A DNA stretch of 48,350 nt from an uncultured Bacteroidales bacterium (GTDB taxonomy: Bacteria; Bacteroidota; Bacteroidia; Bacteroidales; Bacteroidaceae): the NCBI GenBank assembly GCA_902798705.1, contig CADBXS010000022.1, forward strand, positions 30,544-78,893, given 5' to 3'. Of this stretch, positions 41,935 to 48,350 are shown in pieces (the first letter of the stretch is position 1; every line of letters begins with the position of its first letter). The notes beneath the pieces are model-generated. The model ran no database searches. It worked only from the letters and a program-made list of their open reading frames with translations, and was not told where the DNA came from. The position numbers were made by a program, and so were the translations under genes.

Positions 41935-42687
41935 TTTTGGCTTACGTCCCCGCTTCTTGGCCATTTTCGCCGAATCATCCATGTCGGTTGCAGAAGGCTC
42001 TTGGCCGTCCTTCGTCACTGTGTCTTTCACGCTCTGCCGATACTGCACAGGAGTGATGCCGAGTCGTCGCTTCACCTCGGTCTGAAAGGTGCGGCGTCCG
42101 CCGAACCCAGCCTCTGTACCTACAGCCTCGATGGTCCAGTTGGGTTGTTCGCGCAATAATCTGCAAGCCAAAAGGAAACGCTTCTCGTTGAGGTACTCAT
42201 TCAGGTTCGCATACCGCTCGTTGTTCTTGAAAAGCGAATTGAGCCGTCGCTGCGTCAGTCCGAGTGCCTGAGCCATCGTCTTCAGCGTCAGTGTCGAGTC
42301 AGCGAACAGTTGTGTCTCGTTCATTCGTTCGTCCACCCATGCCATCAGTTGTTCGTTGGTCATGTCGGCAGTCTGTTGGATGGCTTCTCGGTGTTCGCGC
42401 GTTTGTTCCGTCAAGAGTGTCACTTCGTCGAAGACTCCATTCTTCAGTTGCTCAGCCAATTCCTCCTGTCGCTTTTTCAACGTCTCAATCTTTTCCTTCT
42501 GCTCTGCCAGTTCACGACCCTGTATCTTGTTCTGCTCCAAAAGCATATTCTGGTTATCCACCAATTGGGCATTGGTAGAGATGATTTTCTTCGTATTGGC
42601 ATTCACCACAAGCACTGTGAGAATGAATGCCAACACAAGTACAATTATTATAGCAGTTATCAGTAGATTGGCATTATCCATGGGCAT
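41863..42687 (-). CDS. Membrane-anchored AraC-type transcription regulator with basic tail
   Basis: About 274 aa from ATG 42685-42687 (a second ATG follows at 42679-42681); the GTG at 42709 is less likely. One N-terminal membrane helix (ITAIIIVLVLAFILTVLVV), a ~70-residue coiled coil (QNKIQGRELAEQKEKIETL...), then an AraC double helix-turn-helix (TLKTMAQALGLTQRRLNSLF and WTIEAVGTEAGFGGRRTFQT, ending LGITPVQYRQ). After the domain comes an acidic/basic tail with KKRGRKPKS, similar to an AT-hook. Membrane-tethered AraC regulators with coiled coils occur in Bacteroidetes. A TATTTTTG box lies at 42725-42732 on the minus strand. Confidence 0.82.
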   Translation of the reverse strand: MPMDNANLLITAIIIVLVLAFILTVLVVNANTKKIISTNAQLVDNQNMLLEQNKIQGRELAEQKEKIETLKKRQEELAEQLKNGVFDEVTLLTEQTREHREAIQQTADMTNEQLMAWVDERMNETQLFADSTLTLKTMAQALGLTQRRLNSLFKNNERYANLNEYLNEKRFLLACRLLREQPNWTIEAVGTEAGFGGRRTFQTEVKRRLGITPVQYRQSVKDTVTKDGQEPSATDMDDSAKMAKKRGRKPKSNQHPSHDPGKDSNDEDGGDFQE

Positions 42688-42724
42688 TGAAGTTAATTGA
42701 TGTGCTTTCACATGCTTTGTGATG

Positions 42725-42732
42725 CAAAAATA
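42725..42732 (-). promoter_or_regulatory. Promoter -7 box (TATTTTTG) of the AraC-type gene
   Basis: CAAAAATA on the plus strand, 38 bp before the chosen start at 42687. Its expected start site (~42718) is upstream of both ATG candidates and of the GTG. Confidence 0.5.
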
Positions 42733-42855
42733 CCCTTATTTCGTCAAAGCCCCAAGTTTGCCACGAATAAACATTTATAATATGTGGCAGAAATCGCTAT
42801 TTTGCGCAAAACAGCCCCTTTTAAATAGTCAAAATAACAATTTCCTACAAAAAAA

Positions 42856-42892
42856 TCCACTCCCCTGCACTGTGAGGATGCAAGGGAGTGGA
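42856..42892 (-). terminator. Terminator after the 296-aa secreted protein gene
   Basis: TCCACTCCCCTGCA / TGCAAGGGAGTGGA with a T-run on the minus strand; 28 bp after the stop. It shares stem sequence with 39660-39694, and the differences fall so that each copy keeps its pairing apart from one weak pair. Confidence 0.75.
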
Positions 42893-42920
42893 TTCATATA
42901 ATAATTAAGGTGAGGCGAGC

Positions 42921-43811
42921 TTACTTCAGCGTGAGAACAACGATAGACTTATTGACTTGTCCTGTTTGTGCGCTTTCGCTATCGACAGTGAGCTGACGTA
43001 CCCATCCGTCATCACCGATTTCGTAAGTAGCTTTCTGCCTTGCCGACACCTTGACGGTTCCCCTCTGAAGAGCCTGGTCGATTTGTCCTTCGAACATGGA
43101 AGCCAGACTTGGCATAAGCTGCTTCACTTGCTTCACAAGGTATTCCTTGATTTCCTGCACGTTCATGTCGAGATTGGAGTCGGCAATGATGGTCTTGCCC
43201 CCATTGCTGAGGTGGTAAATGGTTTTCAACTTAAGTCCCTGCATGTTGAAGGATTCTTCTTCCATACCTTCGGAGATGGTCTTGCCGTTGAGATTCAATG
43301 GACTTGGTATGCTGAGCGCCATCTTGAGCATGTTTTCTGAAGAGAACTTCTCTTCCACCATCTTCATGATGTTTTCGCGAGGCAGCACAACATTCATCTG
43401 CTGCATCTGTGCGCTGTTGAATATCTCGTCAATCACATCGACAGCGTGCTTCTTCTGTTCCTCCAAGTTCCTGACATTAACGATTTTGCCCTCCTTGTTG
43501 GTGTCGTAGATAACAATTTGGTTGGCGAACACTTTTTCCAGCACCTGAGTGAGGTTGGAAAAATTGATGTCCGTCTTTGTGTTACCGAGATTACTTTCTA
43601 CCTGAACGACGAAACCATTCTTGGTTTTATCTGTGACAGTATAGACATCGTCATGCGAGGTTCGTACCATCTGACCTTGAACGGATGTTTCGCCGGTTCC
43701 GACGTACGTCTTCACATCGCCTTTTTTCATTTTGGGTACAATTTTCACGCTTTGTGCCATGATGGATGTTGCCATCAGCAACAGTAGTGACAGGATTGTT
43801 GCTCTTTTCAT
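42921..43811 (-). CDS. Secreted protein of unknown function
   Basis: 296 aa with signal peptide (MKRATILSLLLLMATSIMA-Q). The mature part is beta-rich, with KKGDVKTYVGTGETSVQGQ at the start and DDVYTVTDKTKNGFVVQVES next. A helical middle (EEQKKHAVDVIDEIFNSA) follows, and it ends NKSIVVLTLK. It looks like a lipocalin- or DUF6263-like periplasmic fold, but I do not assign it. Single gene with its own terminator. Confidence 0.75.
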   Translation of the reverse strand: MKRATILSLLLLMATSIMAQSVKIVPKMKKGDVKTYVGTGETSVQGQMVRTSHDDVYTVTDKTKNGFVVQVESNLGNTKTDINFSNLTQVLEKVFANQIVIYDTNKEGKIVNVRNLEEQKKHAVDVIDEIFNSAQMQQMNVVLPRENIMKMVEEKFSSENMLKMALSIPSPLNLNGKTISEGMEEESFNMQGLKLKTIYHLSNGGKTIIADSNLDMNVQEIKEYLVKQVKQLMPSLASMFEGQIDQALQRGTVKVSARQKATYEIGDDGWVRQLTVDSESAQTGQVNKSIVVLTLK

Positions 43812-43847
43812 TTTTCTTTTTTTCGTTTTTTATATTTAGTTTTTATT

Positions 43848-43869
43848 GTCACGCAGAAATAACGGAAAT
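43848..43869. repeat. 22-bp exact repeat shared with the 10251-10272 terminator
   Basis: Begins GTCACGCAGAAATAACGG and is identical over 22 bp to the reverse complement of 10251-10272. It lies in the 127-bp gap between the secreted protein gene and the RNase R 3' end. Seen directly. Confidence 0.8.
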
Positions 43870-43938
43870 AAAGGATATTTATTATCTGCGTATCATCGCG
43901 GTTTCTGCTTGACCTTTTCAATTTTCATTCTTCACACT

Positions 43939-46242
43939 TCATTTCTTCTTTTTACCGCCTTTCTTCTTCGGGATTTCGAGATAGAACTTCGTACCTGTTG
44001 TGACAGGAGCAGAAGAAGAGAGTTTGCGGACGAAGTCGAAGTCGAGTTGCTTACGATAGAGATTTGCCTTGGCCACCTTGATGCGAATCTTGTCACCAAG
44101 CGAGAACTTGTGGTGCGTCTGCCTGCCTGTGAGACAGTAATTGCGCTCGTCGAAGTCGAATGGTTCGTCACCAAGGAAGCGAACGGAAATGAGACCTTCG
44201 CAGTGGTTCTCATCGATTTCGGCATAGACACCGAAATCGGTCACTCCACTGATGGTGGCATCAAATTCTTCTCCAATCTTGTCGGCCATAAATTCCACCT
44301 GCTTGTACTTGATGCTGGCACGCTCGGCATTGGCAGCCAGTTGCTCCATGTCGGATGCGTGTTCGCAGAGTGCTTCATACTTCTGCTGGCTGGCACTTCT
44401 GGCTCCTTCGGCATAGCGGGTGAGCAGACGATGAACCATGAGGTCTGGGTAACGACGGATAGGAGAAGTGAAATGCGTGTAGAAGTCGAAAGCCAGTCCG
44501 TAGTGCCCGATGTTGATGGTGCTGTAGCGCGCCTTCATCATGGCACGGAGAGAAACCGTCTCCACGAGTTGCTGGATAGGCTTGTCCTTCACGTCCTTGA
44601 GCAGTTTGTTGAGACTCTTCGCCACTTCGGTCTTGGTGCCTTGCGTGCGAATCATATAGCCAAACTTGCTGACGAAATGCTCCAGGTTGTCGAGCTTGGT
44701 TGGATCAGGCATATCGTGCACACGGTAAGGCAGTGTCTTTGCCTTTCCATCGCCCTTCTTCACCTTGCCCACACTCTCAGCCACCGTGCGGTTTGCCAGC
44801 AACATGAACTCCTCAACGAGTTTGTTGGCATCCTTGGCACGCTTGAAATACACGCTGAGCGGTTTGCCCTTCTCGTCGATTTCGAAACGAGGTTCCACGC
44901 GATCGAAGTCGATGGCACCGTTCTTCATTCTTCTTTCACGCAGCTTGTGCGCCATGCGGTTGAGGACAATCAGTTCGTCCTTGTAGGTCTCGGCAGGTTT
45001 GGCGCCCTCTGCCAATGGTTGTTCAGGCGTAGGATACTGGTAGTCCTCGGGCGAAGCCTCATTGTATTGTTCGAGCAGGTGTTGCACTTCTTCATAAACG
45101 AATCGACGGTCGCTCTTGATGACGGTGTGTACGATGCGGTGGCTGAGCACGTCGGCATCCTCATTCATTTCGAAGACGACAGAGAAGCTGAGTTTCTCTT
45201 CGTCGGGACGGAGCGAGCAGATGAAGTTGCAAAGTCGTTCAGGAAGCATTGGCACGGTGCGGTCCACGAGATAGACAGAGGTGCCACGCTGTTGTGCTTC
45301 CTTGTCGATGATAGAACCTTCGAGCACATAGTGCGATACATCGGCAATGTGGACACCCACTTCCCACACACCTTTCTTCACCGAGCGGATGGAGATGGCA
45401 TCGTCGAAGTCCTTGGCATCGCGCGGGTCGATGGTGAAGGTGAGCACGTCGCGGAAATCCTCGCGTTTGGCAATCTCCTCAGGTGTGATACCTGGGTCGA
45501 TGCGGTTGGCAGCCTGTTGCACAGCCTCTGGGTATTTGTATGGCAAACCGAACTCAGCCAGGATGGCATGCATCTCGGTGTCGTTGTTTCCACTCTCGCC
45601 GAGGATGTCAACCACCTCACCGATAGGGTTGCGGGCATTTTCTGGCCATGAAGTGACCTTCACCAATGCCTTTTCGCCCGTATGCCCTCCCTTCAGCTTG
45701 TCGATAGGGATGAGGATATCGTGCGGCAGTGAACCGTCGGGATTGACGAGGAAGGCAAACTGTTTGCCCACTTGCAGACTGCCGATGAATGGTTTCTCGT
45801 TGCGCTGGAGGATTTCGATGATTTGTCCGTGAATCTTCTCGGAGCCACGCTTCTTGGCAAAGAGGCTGACCTTCACCTTGTCGCCTGGGAGCGCATGCAT
45901 CGTGTCGTCGTCATAGACACTGACTCCTGTGCCGTCAGGCAAATCCACATAGTTGCGCCCGCCGTTGGTGCGGGTGAACGTGCCTTCGCACACTTGTGTG
46001 TGACCGTTGTAGGAAAACTCGCCGTCTTCGTTCACCACGATGTCCTGACTGTCAATCATCTCGTTGAGCACATCGATGCAAAGCATCTTGAGCGGATGAG
46101 TTGTGAATTTCAACGCCTTGAAGAGCTGTTTGGGAGTGAAATATGCCCCTGGGTGCAAACTCAGGAAGTGGCTCACGGTGCTGCGCAGTTCCTTCTTGCC
46201 GATTTTCGACCTCGAAGTGGTTTTTTTCTTAGACTTTGCCAT
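43939..46242 (-). CDS. rnr: Ribonuclease R
   Basis: 767 aa from ATG 46240-46242 (MAKSKKKTTSRSK); in-frame codons upstream give no better start. An N-terminal winged-helix region, cold-shock domains (GTFTRTNGGRNYVDLPDG), then the RNB catalytic domain with DPRDAKDFDDAIS, whose Asp residues bind Mg, and the family signature HFTSPIRRYPDLMVHR. A C-terminal S1 domain (ATISGVTDFGVYAEIDENHCEG) is followed by a Lys-rich tail (KKKGGKKKK). It degrades structured RNA 3' to 5' in the cytoplasm. Length and order are normal. Confidence 0.95.
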   Translation of the reverse strand: MAKSKKKTTSRSKIGKKELRSTVSHFLSLHPGAYFTPKQLFKALKFTTHPLKMLCIDVLNEMIDSQDIVVNEDGEFSYNGHTQVCEGTFTRTNGGRNYVDLPDGTGVSVYDDDTMHALPGDKVKVSLFAKKRGSEKIHGQIIEILQRNEKPFIGSLQVGKQFAFLVNPDGSLPHDILIPIDKLKGGHTGEKALVKVTSWPENARNPIGEVVDILGESGNNDTEMHAILAEFGLPYKYPEAVQQAANRIDPGITPEEIAKREDFRDVLTFTIDPRDAKDFDDAISIRSVKKGVWEVGVHIADVSHYVLEGSIIDKEAQQRGTSVYLVDRTVPMLPERLCNFICSLRPDEEKLSFSVVFEMNEDADVLSHRIVHTVIKSDRRFVYEEVQHLLEQYNEASPEDYQYPTPEQPLAEGAKPAETYKDELIVLNRMAHKLRERRMKNGAIDFDRVEPRFEIDEKGKPLSVYFKRAKDANKLVEEFMLLANRTVAESVGKVKKGDGKAKTLPYRVHDMPDPTKLDNLEHFVSKFGYMIRTQGTKTEVAKSLNKLLKDVKDKPIQQLVETVSLRAMMKARYSTINIGHYGLAFDFYTHFTSPIRRYPDLMVHRLLTRYAEGARSASQQKYEALCEHASDMEQLAANAERASIKYKQVEFMADKIGEEFDATISGVTDFGVYAEIDENHCEGLISVRFLGDEPFDFDERNYCLTGRQTHHKFSLGDKIRIKVAKANLYRKQLDFDFVRKLSSSAPVTTGTKFYLEIPKKKGGKKKK

Positions 46243-46261
46243 AAAACTAAATTTCAAGTTT

Positions 46262-46440
46262 CAAGATAACGTGAAGCGAGGAAAGTGAAAAGTGAAAAGT
46301 GGAAAGTGAAAAATTCCATCCGGATAGCGGTTTTCGTTTTCGTTATCGTTTTCGTTCATAAGATAGCATTTTTCACTCTTCACTCTCTCCCCCTCGGGGA
46401 GCTGGAGCGGGGCCTACTTTTCACTATTCACTCTTATTTT
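46262..46440. repeat. Simple repeats upstream of rnr: AAAAGTG heptamers, CGTTTTCGTTAT, GGGGAGCTGGAG
   Basis: GAAAGTG/AAAAGTG four times at a 7-bp period (46281-46308), then GTTTTCGTTTTCG-type repeats (~46330-46360). TTTTCACT.TTCACT blocks (~46369-46384 and ~46420-46432) are the inverted form of the first array, with CCCCCTCGGGGAGCTGGAG between them. This is most of the 314-bp gap 46243-46556. Confidence 0.75.
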
Positions 46441-46517
46441 TGCGTCTAAAGTAGTGATTTTCTTGCAAACAGCGTATTTCTCTTACGTTAAAATGTTACA
46501 AAAACGCCAAAAAGAGC

Positions 46518-46525
46518 TAACTTTG
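46518..46525 (+). promoter_or_regulatory. Promoter -7 box (TAACTTTG) of the SDR epimerase gene
   Basis: TAACTTTGC, 31 bp before the start codon; no consensus -33 TTTG. Confidence 0.6.
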
Positions 46526-46556
46526 CAACAATTTAGACGAAAAAACGATAACTGAG

Positions 46557-47612
46557 ATGGAAAAACTGAAGATTCTGGTGACAGGTGCCAGCGGATTTAT
46601 TGGTAGTTTTCTTTGCGAGGAAGGACTGCGCAGGGAAATGGAAGTGTGGGCAGGTATAAGGAAAACATCCAGCAGGAAATGGTTGCAAAACGAATGGCTG
46701 AAATTCCAGACGCTCGACCTGAGTAATACCGACACATTGCGCCAACAACTCAGCGACTTCAAGCAAAAGAACGGCAAGTGGGACTACATCATCCATGCAG
46801 GCGGTGCCACAAAATGCGTGGACCCAGCCGATTTCATGAAGCACAACTACCAGTGCACAGTGAACCTCGTGCAGATGCTTCAGGAACTCGACATGGTGCC
46901 TCGCCTCTTCGTCTATCTCAGCAGTTTCAGTGTGCTCGGACCTATCAAGGAAACGCTCAACCCTGCCACGAACACCTACGAGGAGATGTATGCCACCGAC
47001 ACGCCACAACCCAACACGGCATACGCCAAGAGCAAGCTCCGAAGCGAGCAGTTCCTTCAGTCGCTCAACTACCTCTTCCCTTACGTCATCTTCCGCCCAA
47101 CGGGCGTGTATGGACCACGCGAGCGCGACTATTTCCTCATGGCAAAGAGCATCAAGCAACATGTGGATTTCTCCGTGGGCTACAAGAAACAAGAAATCAC
47201 CTTCGTGTATGTTCGCGACCTCGTGAATGCCATCTATGCCTCCATCCAGAAGACGGAAGAAGGAGCCTTGGAGCGTATCGAACGACAAATCTTCAATGTG
47301 AGCGACGGACAAGTGTATTCTTCCCGTGCCTTCAGCGACTACATCCAGCAAGACCTCGGCATCCGCTTTCTCCTTCGTATCAAGGCACCTGTGTGGTTGC
47401 TTCACGTCATCTGCGCCATTGGTGACCGCATCTCGCAATGGACCAAGAAACCAGTCACACTTAACCTCGACAAAGACCACAGCCTGCGTCAGCGCAACTG
47501 GCGATGCGACATCACTCCGCTCCGCCAGCTCCTCGATTTCGAACCCAAATGGCAATTGGAACGAGGAACTCGCGAGACCATCGATTGGTATGTGAAAAAC
47601 AAATGGCTCTGA
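46557..47612 (+). CDS. Extended SDR family NAD(P)-dependent epimerase/dehydratase
   Basis: 351 aa. The dinucleotide-binding VTGASGFIGSF opens the protein and the catalytic YAKSK (Tyr and Lys of the YxxxK motif) is at about residue 160. RPTGVYGPRERDY follows, typical of extended SDRs acting on sugar nucleotides or steroid-like substrates. The substrate cannot be told from the sequence. Single gene; no partner for glycan synthesis is in the window. Confidence 0.88.
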   Translation: MEKLKILVTGASGFIGSFLCEEGLRREMEVWAGIRKTSSRKWLQNEWLKFQTLDLSNTDTLRQQLSDFKQKNGKWDYIIHAGGATKCVDPADFMKHNYQCTVNLVQMLQELDMVPRLFVYLSSFSVLGPIKETLNPATNTYEEMYATDTPQPNTAYAKSKLRSEQFLQSLNYLFPYVIFRPTGVYGPRERDYFLMAKSIKQHVDFSVGYKKQEITFVYVRDLVNAIYASIQKTEEGALERIERQIFNVSDGQVYSSRAFSDYIQQDLGIRFLLRIKAPVWLLHVICAIGDRISQWTKKPVTLNLDKDHSLRQRNWRCDITPLRQLLDFEPKWQLERGTRETIDWYVKNKWL

Positions 47613-47628
47613 CCACGATTTGCTCAGA

Positions 47629-47705
47629 ACCACTGATTGATTTTTCCTTAACCGCAGATTGAAACGGATTTTTTCTCAACCACAGATTTCGCAGATGAAC
47701 ACAGC
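47629..47705. repeat. ACCACAGATT...CAGATGAACACAG-type intergenic sequence
   Basis: Two imperfect units (AACCGCAGATTGAAACGGATT, then AACCACAGATTTCGCAGATG with AACACAG after it). A relative lies at 10199-10227 (AACCACAGATGGCTCAGATG, then AACACAG), in both cases just after a gene. Confidence 0.65.
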
Positions 47706-47723
47706 TTCTATTCTGAGAGAAAT

Positions 47724-47877
47724 TTGTGGATGTACTGAACCGCTTTTTGGGGATTGTCAGAAGCAAATTTGGGGACTGACTGAAGCTTTCCTTTAGATTG
47801 GCTACGCCGAGCTGAAGGTTCTGCACGACAGGGCACTCCTTGATATTATTCGCTGAACAGTTACAAGTTCTCAGAAC
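47724..47877. repeat. 22-bp-period intergenic array, copy 4 (divergent, 7 units)
   Basis: Cut at 22 bp, the first three units align as GGATGTACTGAA, GGGATTGTCAGAA and GGGACTGACTGAA. The fourth and fifth carry GATTGGCTACGCCGAG and CTGAAGGTTCTGC, and later units are poorly conserved. The left part clearly belongs to the same family as the other three arrays; the right part is weak. Confidence 0.55.
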
Positions 47878-47892
47878 AACTAATGACCTTTT

Positions 47893-48074
47893 AGTAATGA
47901 TAAAAAAATAAGTTGGTACAGTTTATTCATATTTTGGAGATGTTTTTGTTCGTTTTTGAGGGAGTGATGCGGGCATCATGACTGAGGAAACGGGCGAAAA
48001 CAGCCCAAAAGATGAAGACGACACAACTAACATGGGCATCTCAAAATGTGCCAAGTTATTTTTTTATCGTTACT
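47893..48074. mobile_element. 182-bp MITE-like element with 28-bp terminal inverted repeats
   Basis: Ends 47893-47920 and 48047-48074 are inverted copies matching at 25 of 28 positions (AGTAAYGATAAAAAAATAA...). Further complementarity continues inward (TTTTGGAGATG with CATCTCAAAA). There is no open reading frame inside. TTA occurs on both sides of the 47894-48073 core and could be a 3-bp target duplication. It may be a non-autonomous insertion or a long hairpin. Confidence 0.5.
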
Positions 48075-48158
48075 TAACAGCTGCTCCGAATAAAACTTTG
48101 TAGTTCTTCATTTCTTACTTTCCAAGTCTTTGTTTCAAACTTAGTGGATGTGGAGAAT

Positions 48159-48252
48159 AAACTTGGAGCAGTACCACCGCTCTTATAAGCGATGGTTTCG
48201 CTCTTGTAAGCAGTGGTTCTGCTCTTATAAGCAGTTGTACTGCTCTAAGTTT
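48159..48252. repeat. 94-bp structured element: 21-bp hairpin units inside a 16-bp outer stem (second locus)
   Basis: Outer arms 48159-48174 and 48237-48252 pair over 16 bp with one G-T pair (AAACTTGGAGCAGTAC). Inside, GCTCTTATAAGC-type units repeat at 21 bp (48179, 48200, 48221). Each folds as AGCGA-TGGTT-TCGCT, AGCAG-TGGTT-CTGCT or AGCAG-TTGTA-CTGCT. A perfect 12-bp inverted repeat TTTTTTTCCAAA / TTTGGAAAAAAA (48250-48261 / 48285-48296) follows, then a TACTTTTG -7-like box at 48301. Same length and plan as 14531-14624. This ends the 738-bp non-coding stretch 47613-48350. Confidence 0.75.
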
Positions 48253-48350
48253 TTTTCCAAAAAGAGGTAAGTTTGTACCGAAGATTTGGAAAAAAATATG
48301 TACTTTTGTGGAAAGTTTTATTCCTTATGTAAAGCTCGCCGTGTTAACGT

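Noticed and set aside
43846-45651. 601-codon plus-strand open frame opposite RNase R
   Set aside because: It lies entirely antisense to a strongly conserved rnr gene; its protein is a His/Val/Glu-rich shadow without motifs.

Overview
The window looks like a chromosomal segment of a gut-type Bacteroidales, most likely a Prevotellaceae (Prevotella-like) genome. The evidence is: many Bacteroidetes promoters with a TAnnTTTG -7 box; six secreted proteins ending in the short 'LxGxxV...GxYxVxxxxxxVK' tail typical of type IX secretion-type sorting domains in Prevotella; an ECF sigma/membrane protein/DUF4252 cluster; an ompH-murI neighbourhood; and a three-subunit succinate dehydrogenase/fumarate reductase of the B. 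subtilis type. I see no rRNA, tRNA, CRISPR array, transposase or phage gene.

Layout. 1-4.8 kb: a giant modular secreted protein (-) divergent from a small outer-membrane barrel (+). 5.3-10.2 kb: a TrpB2-like synthase, KduI (uronate isomerase) and a secreted GH30 glycosidase with a lectin-like tail. 10.3-14.4 kb (- strand): a DUF4252 protein, an anti-sigma-like membrane protein, an ECF sigma factor, a second small secreted protein, a THUMP-like methyltransferase and a D-Ala-D-Ala dipeptidase. 14.9-22.9 kb (+): a surface-protein island with two large adhesin-like secreted proteins, two tandem ~55-residue peptides that are paralogous to each other, and a frameshifted Omp28-like protein. 23.2-27.8 kb: radical SAM (COG0731 type), a small conserved protein, a LOG-family protein, a winged-helix protein, glutamate racemase and an OmpH-like chaperone. 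28.1-31.7 kb: sdhC-sdhA-sdhB. 31.8-39.4 kb: a frameshifted large surface protein with a carboxypeptidase-regulatory-like domain, then a LamG/jelly-roll secreted protein built from the same modules as the first gene. 39.7-47.6 kb: a degraded lipoprotein gene, a periplasmic protein, a membrane protein, a membrane-anchored AraC-type regulator, a secreted protein, RNase R and an SDR epimerase. The last 740 bp are non-coding and repeat-rich.

The most unusual content is between the genes. Four intergenic regions (4872-5113, 26091-26332, 35835-36010 and, more weakly, 47724-47877) are tandem arrays with a strict 22-bp period. They have a shared three-part plan: left units carrying GGATTTACTGAAAC, a central block of GCGAAGGTTCGGC-type palindromic units, and right units that are the inverted form of the left ones. 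Two further 94-bp elements (14531-14624 and 48159-48252) have a 21-bp period. There each unit is a small hairpin with loop TGGTT or its complement, the stems differ between loci, and the shared ends AAACT...AGTTTTTT form an outer stem. I know of no named repeat family with this architecture. Heptamer/octamer arrays, a 182-bp element with 28-bp terminal inverted repeats and a 12-bp dyad upstream of the GH30 gene add to the picture. Three reading frames of surface or lipoprotein genes are broken, which may be sequence error or real decay.
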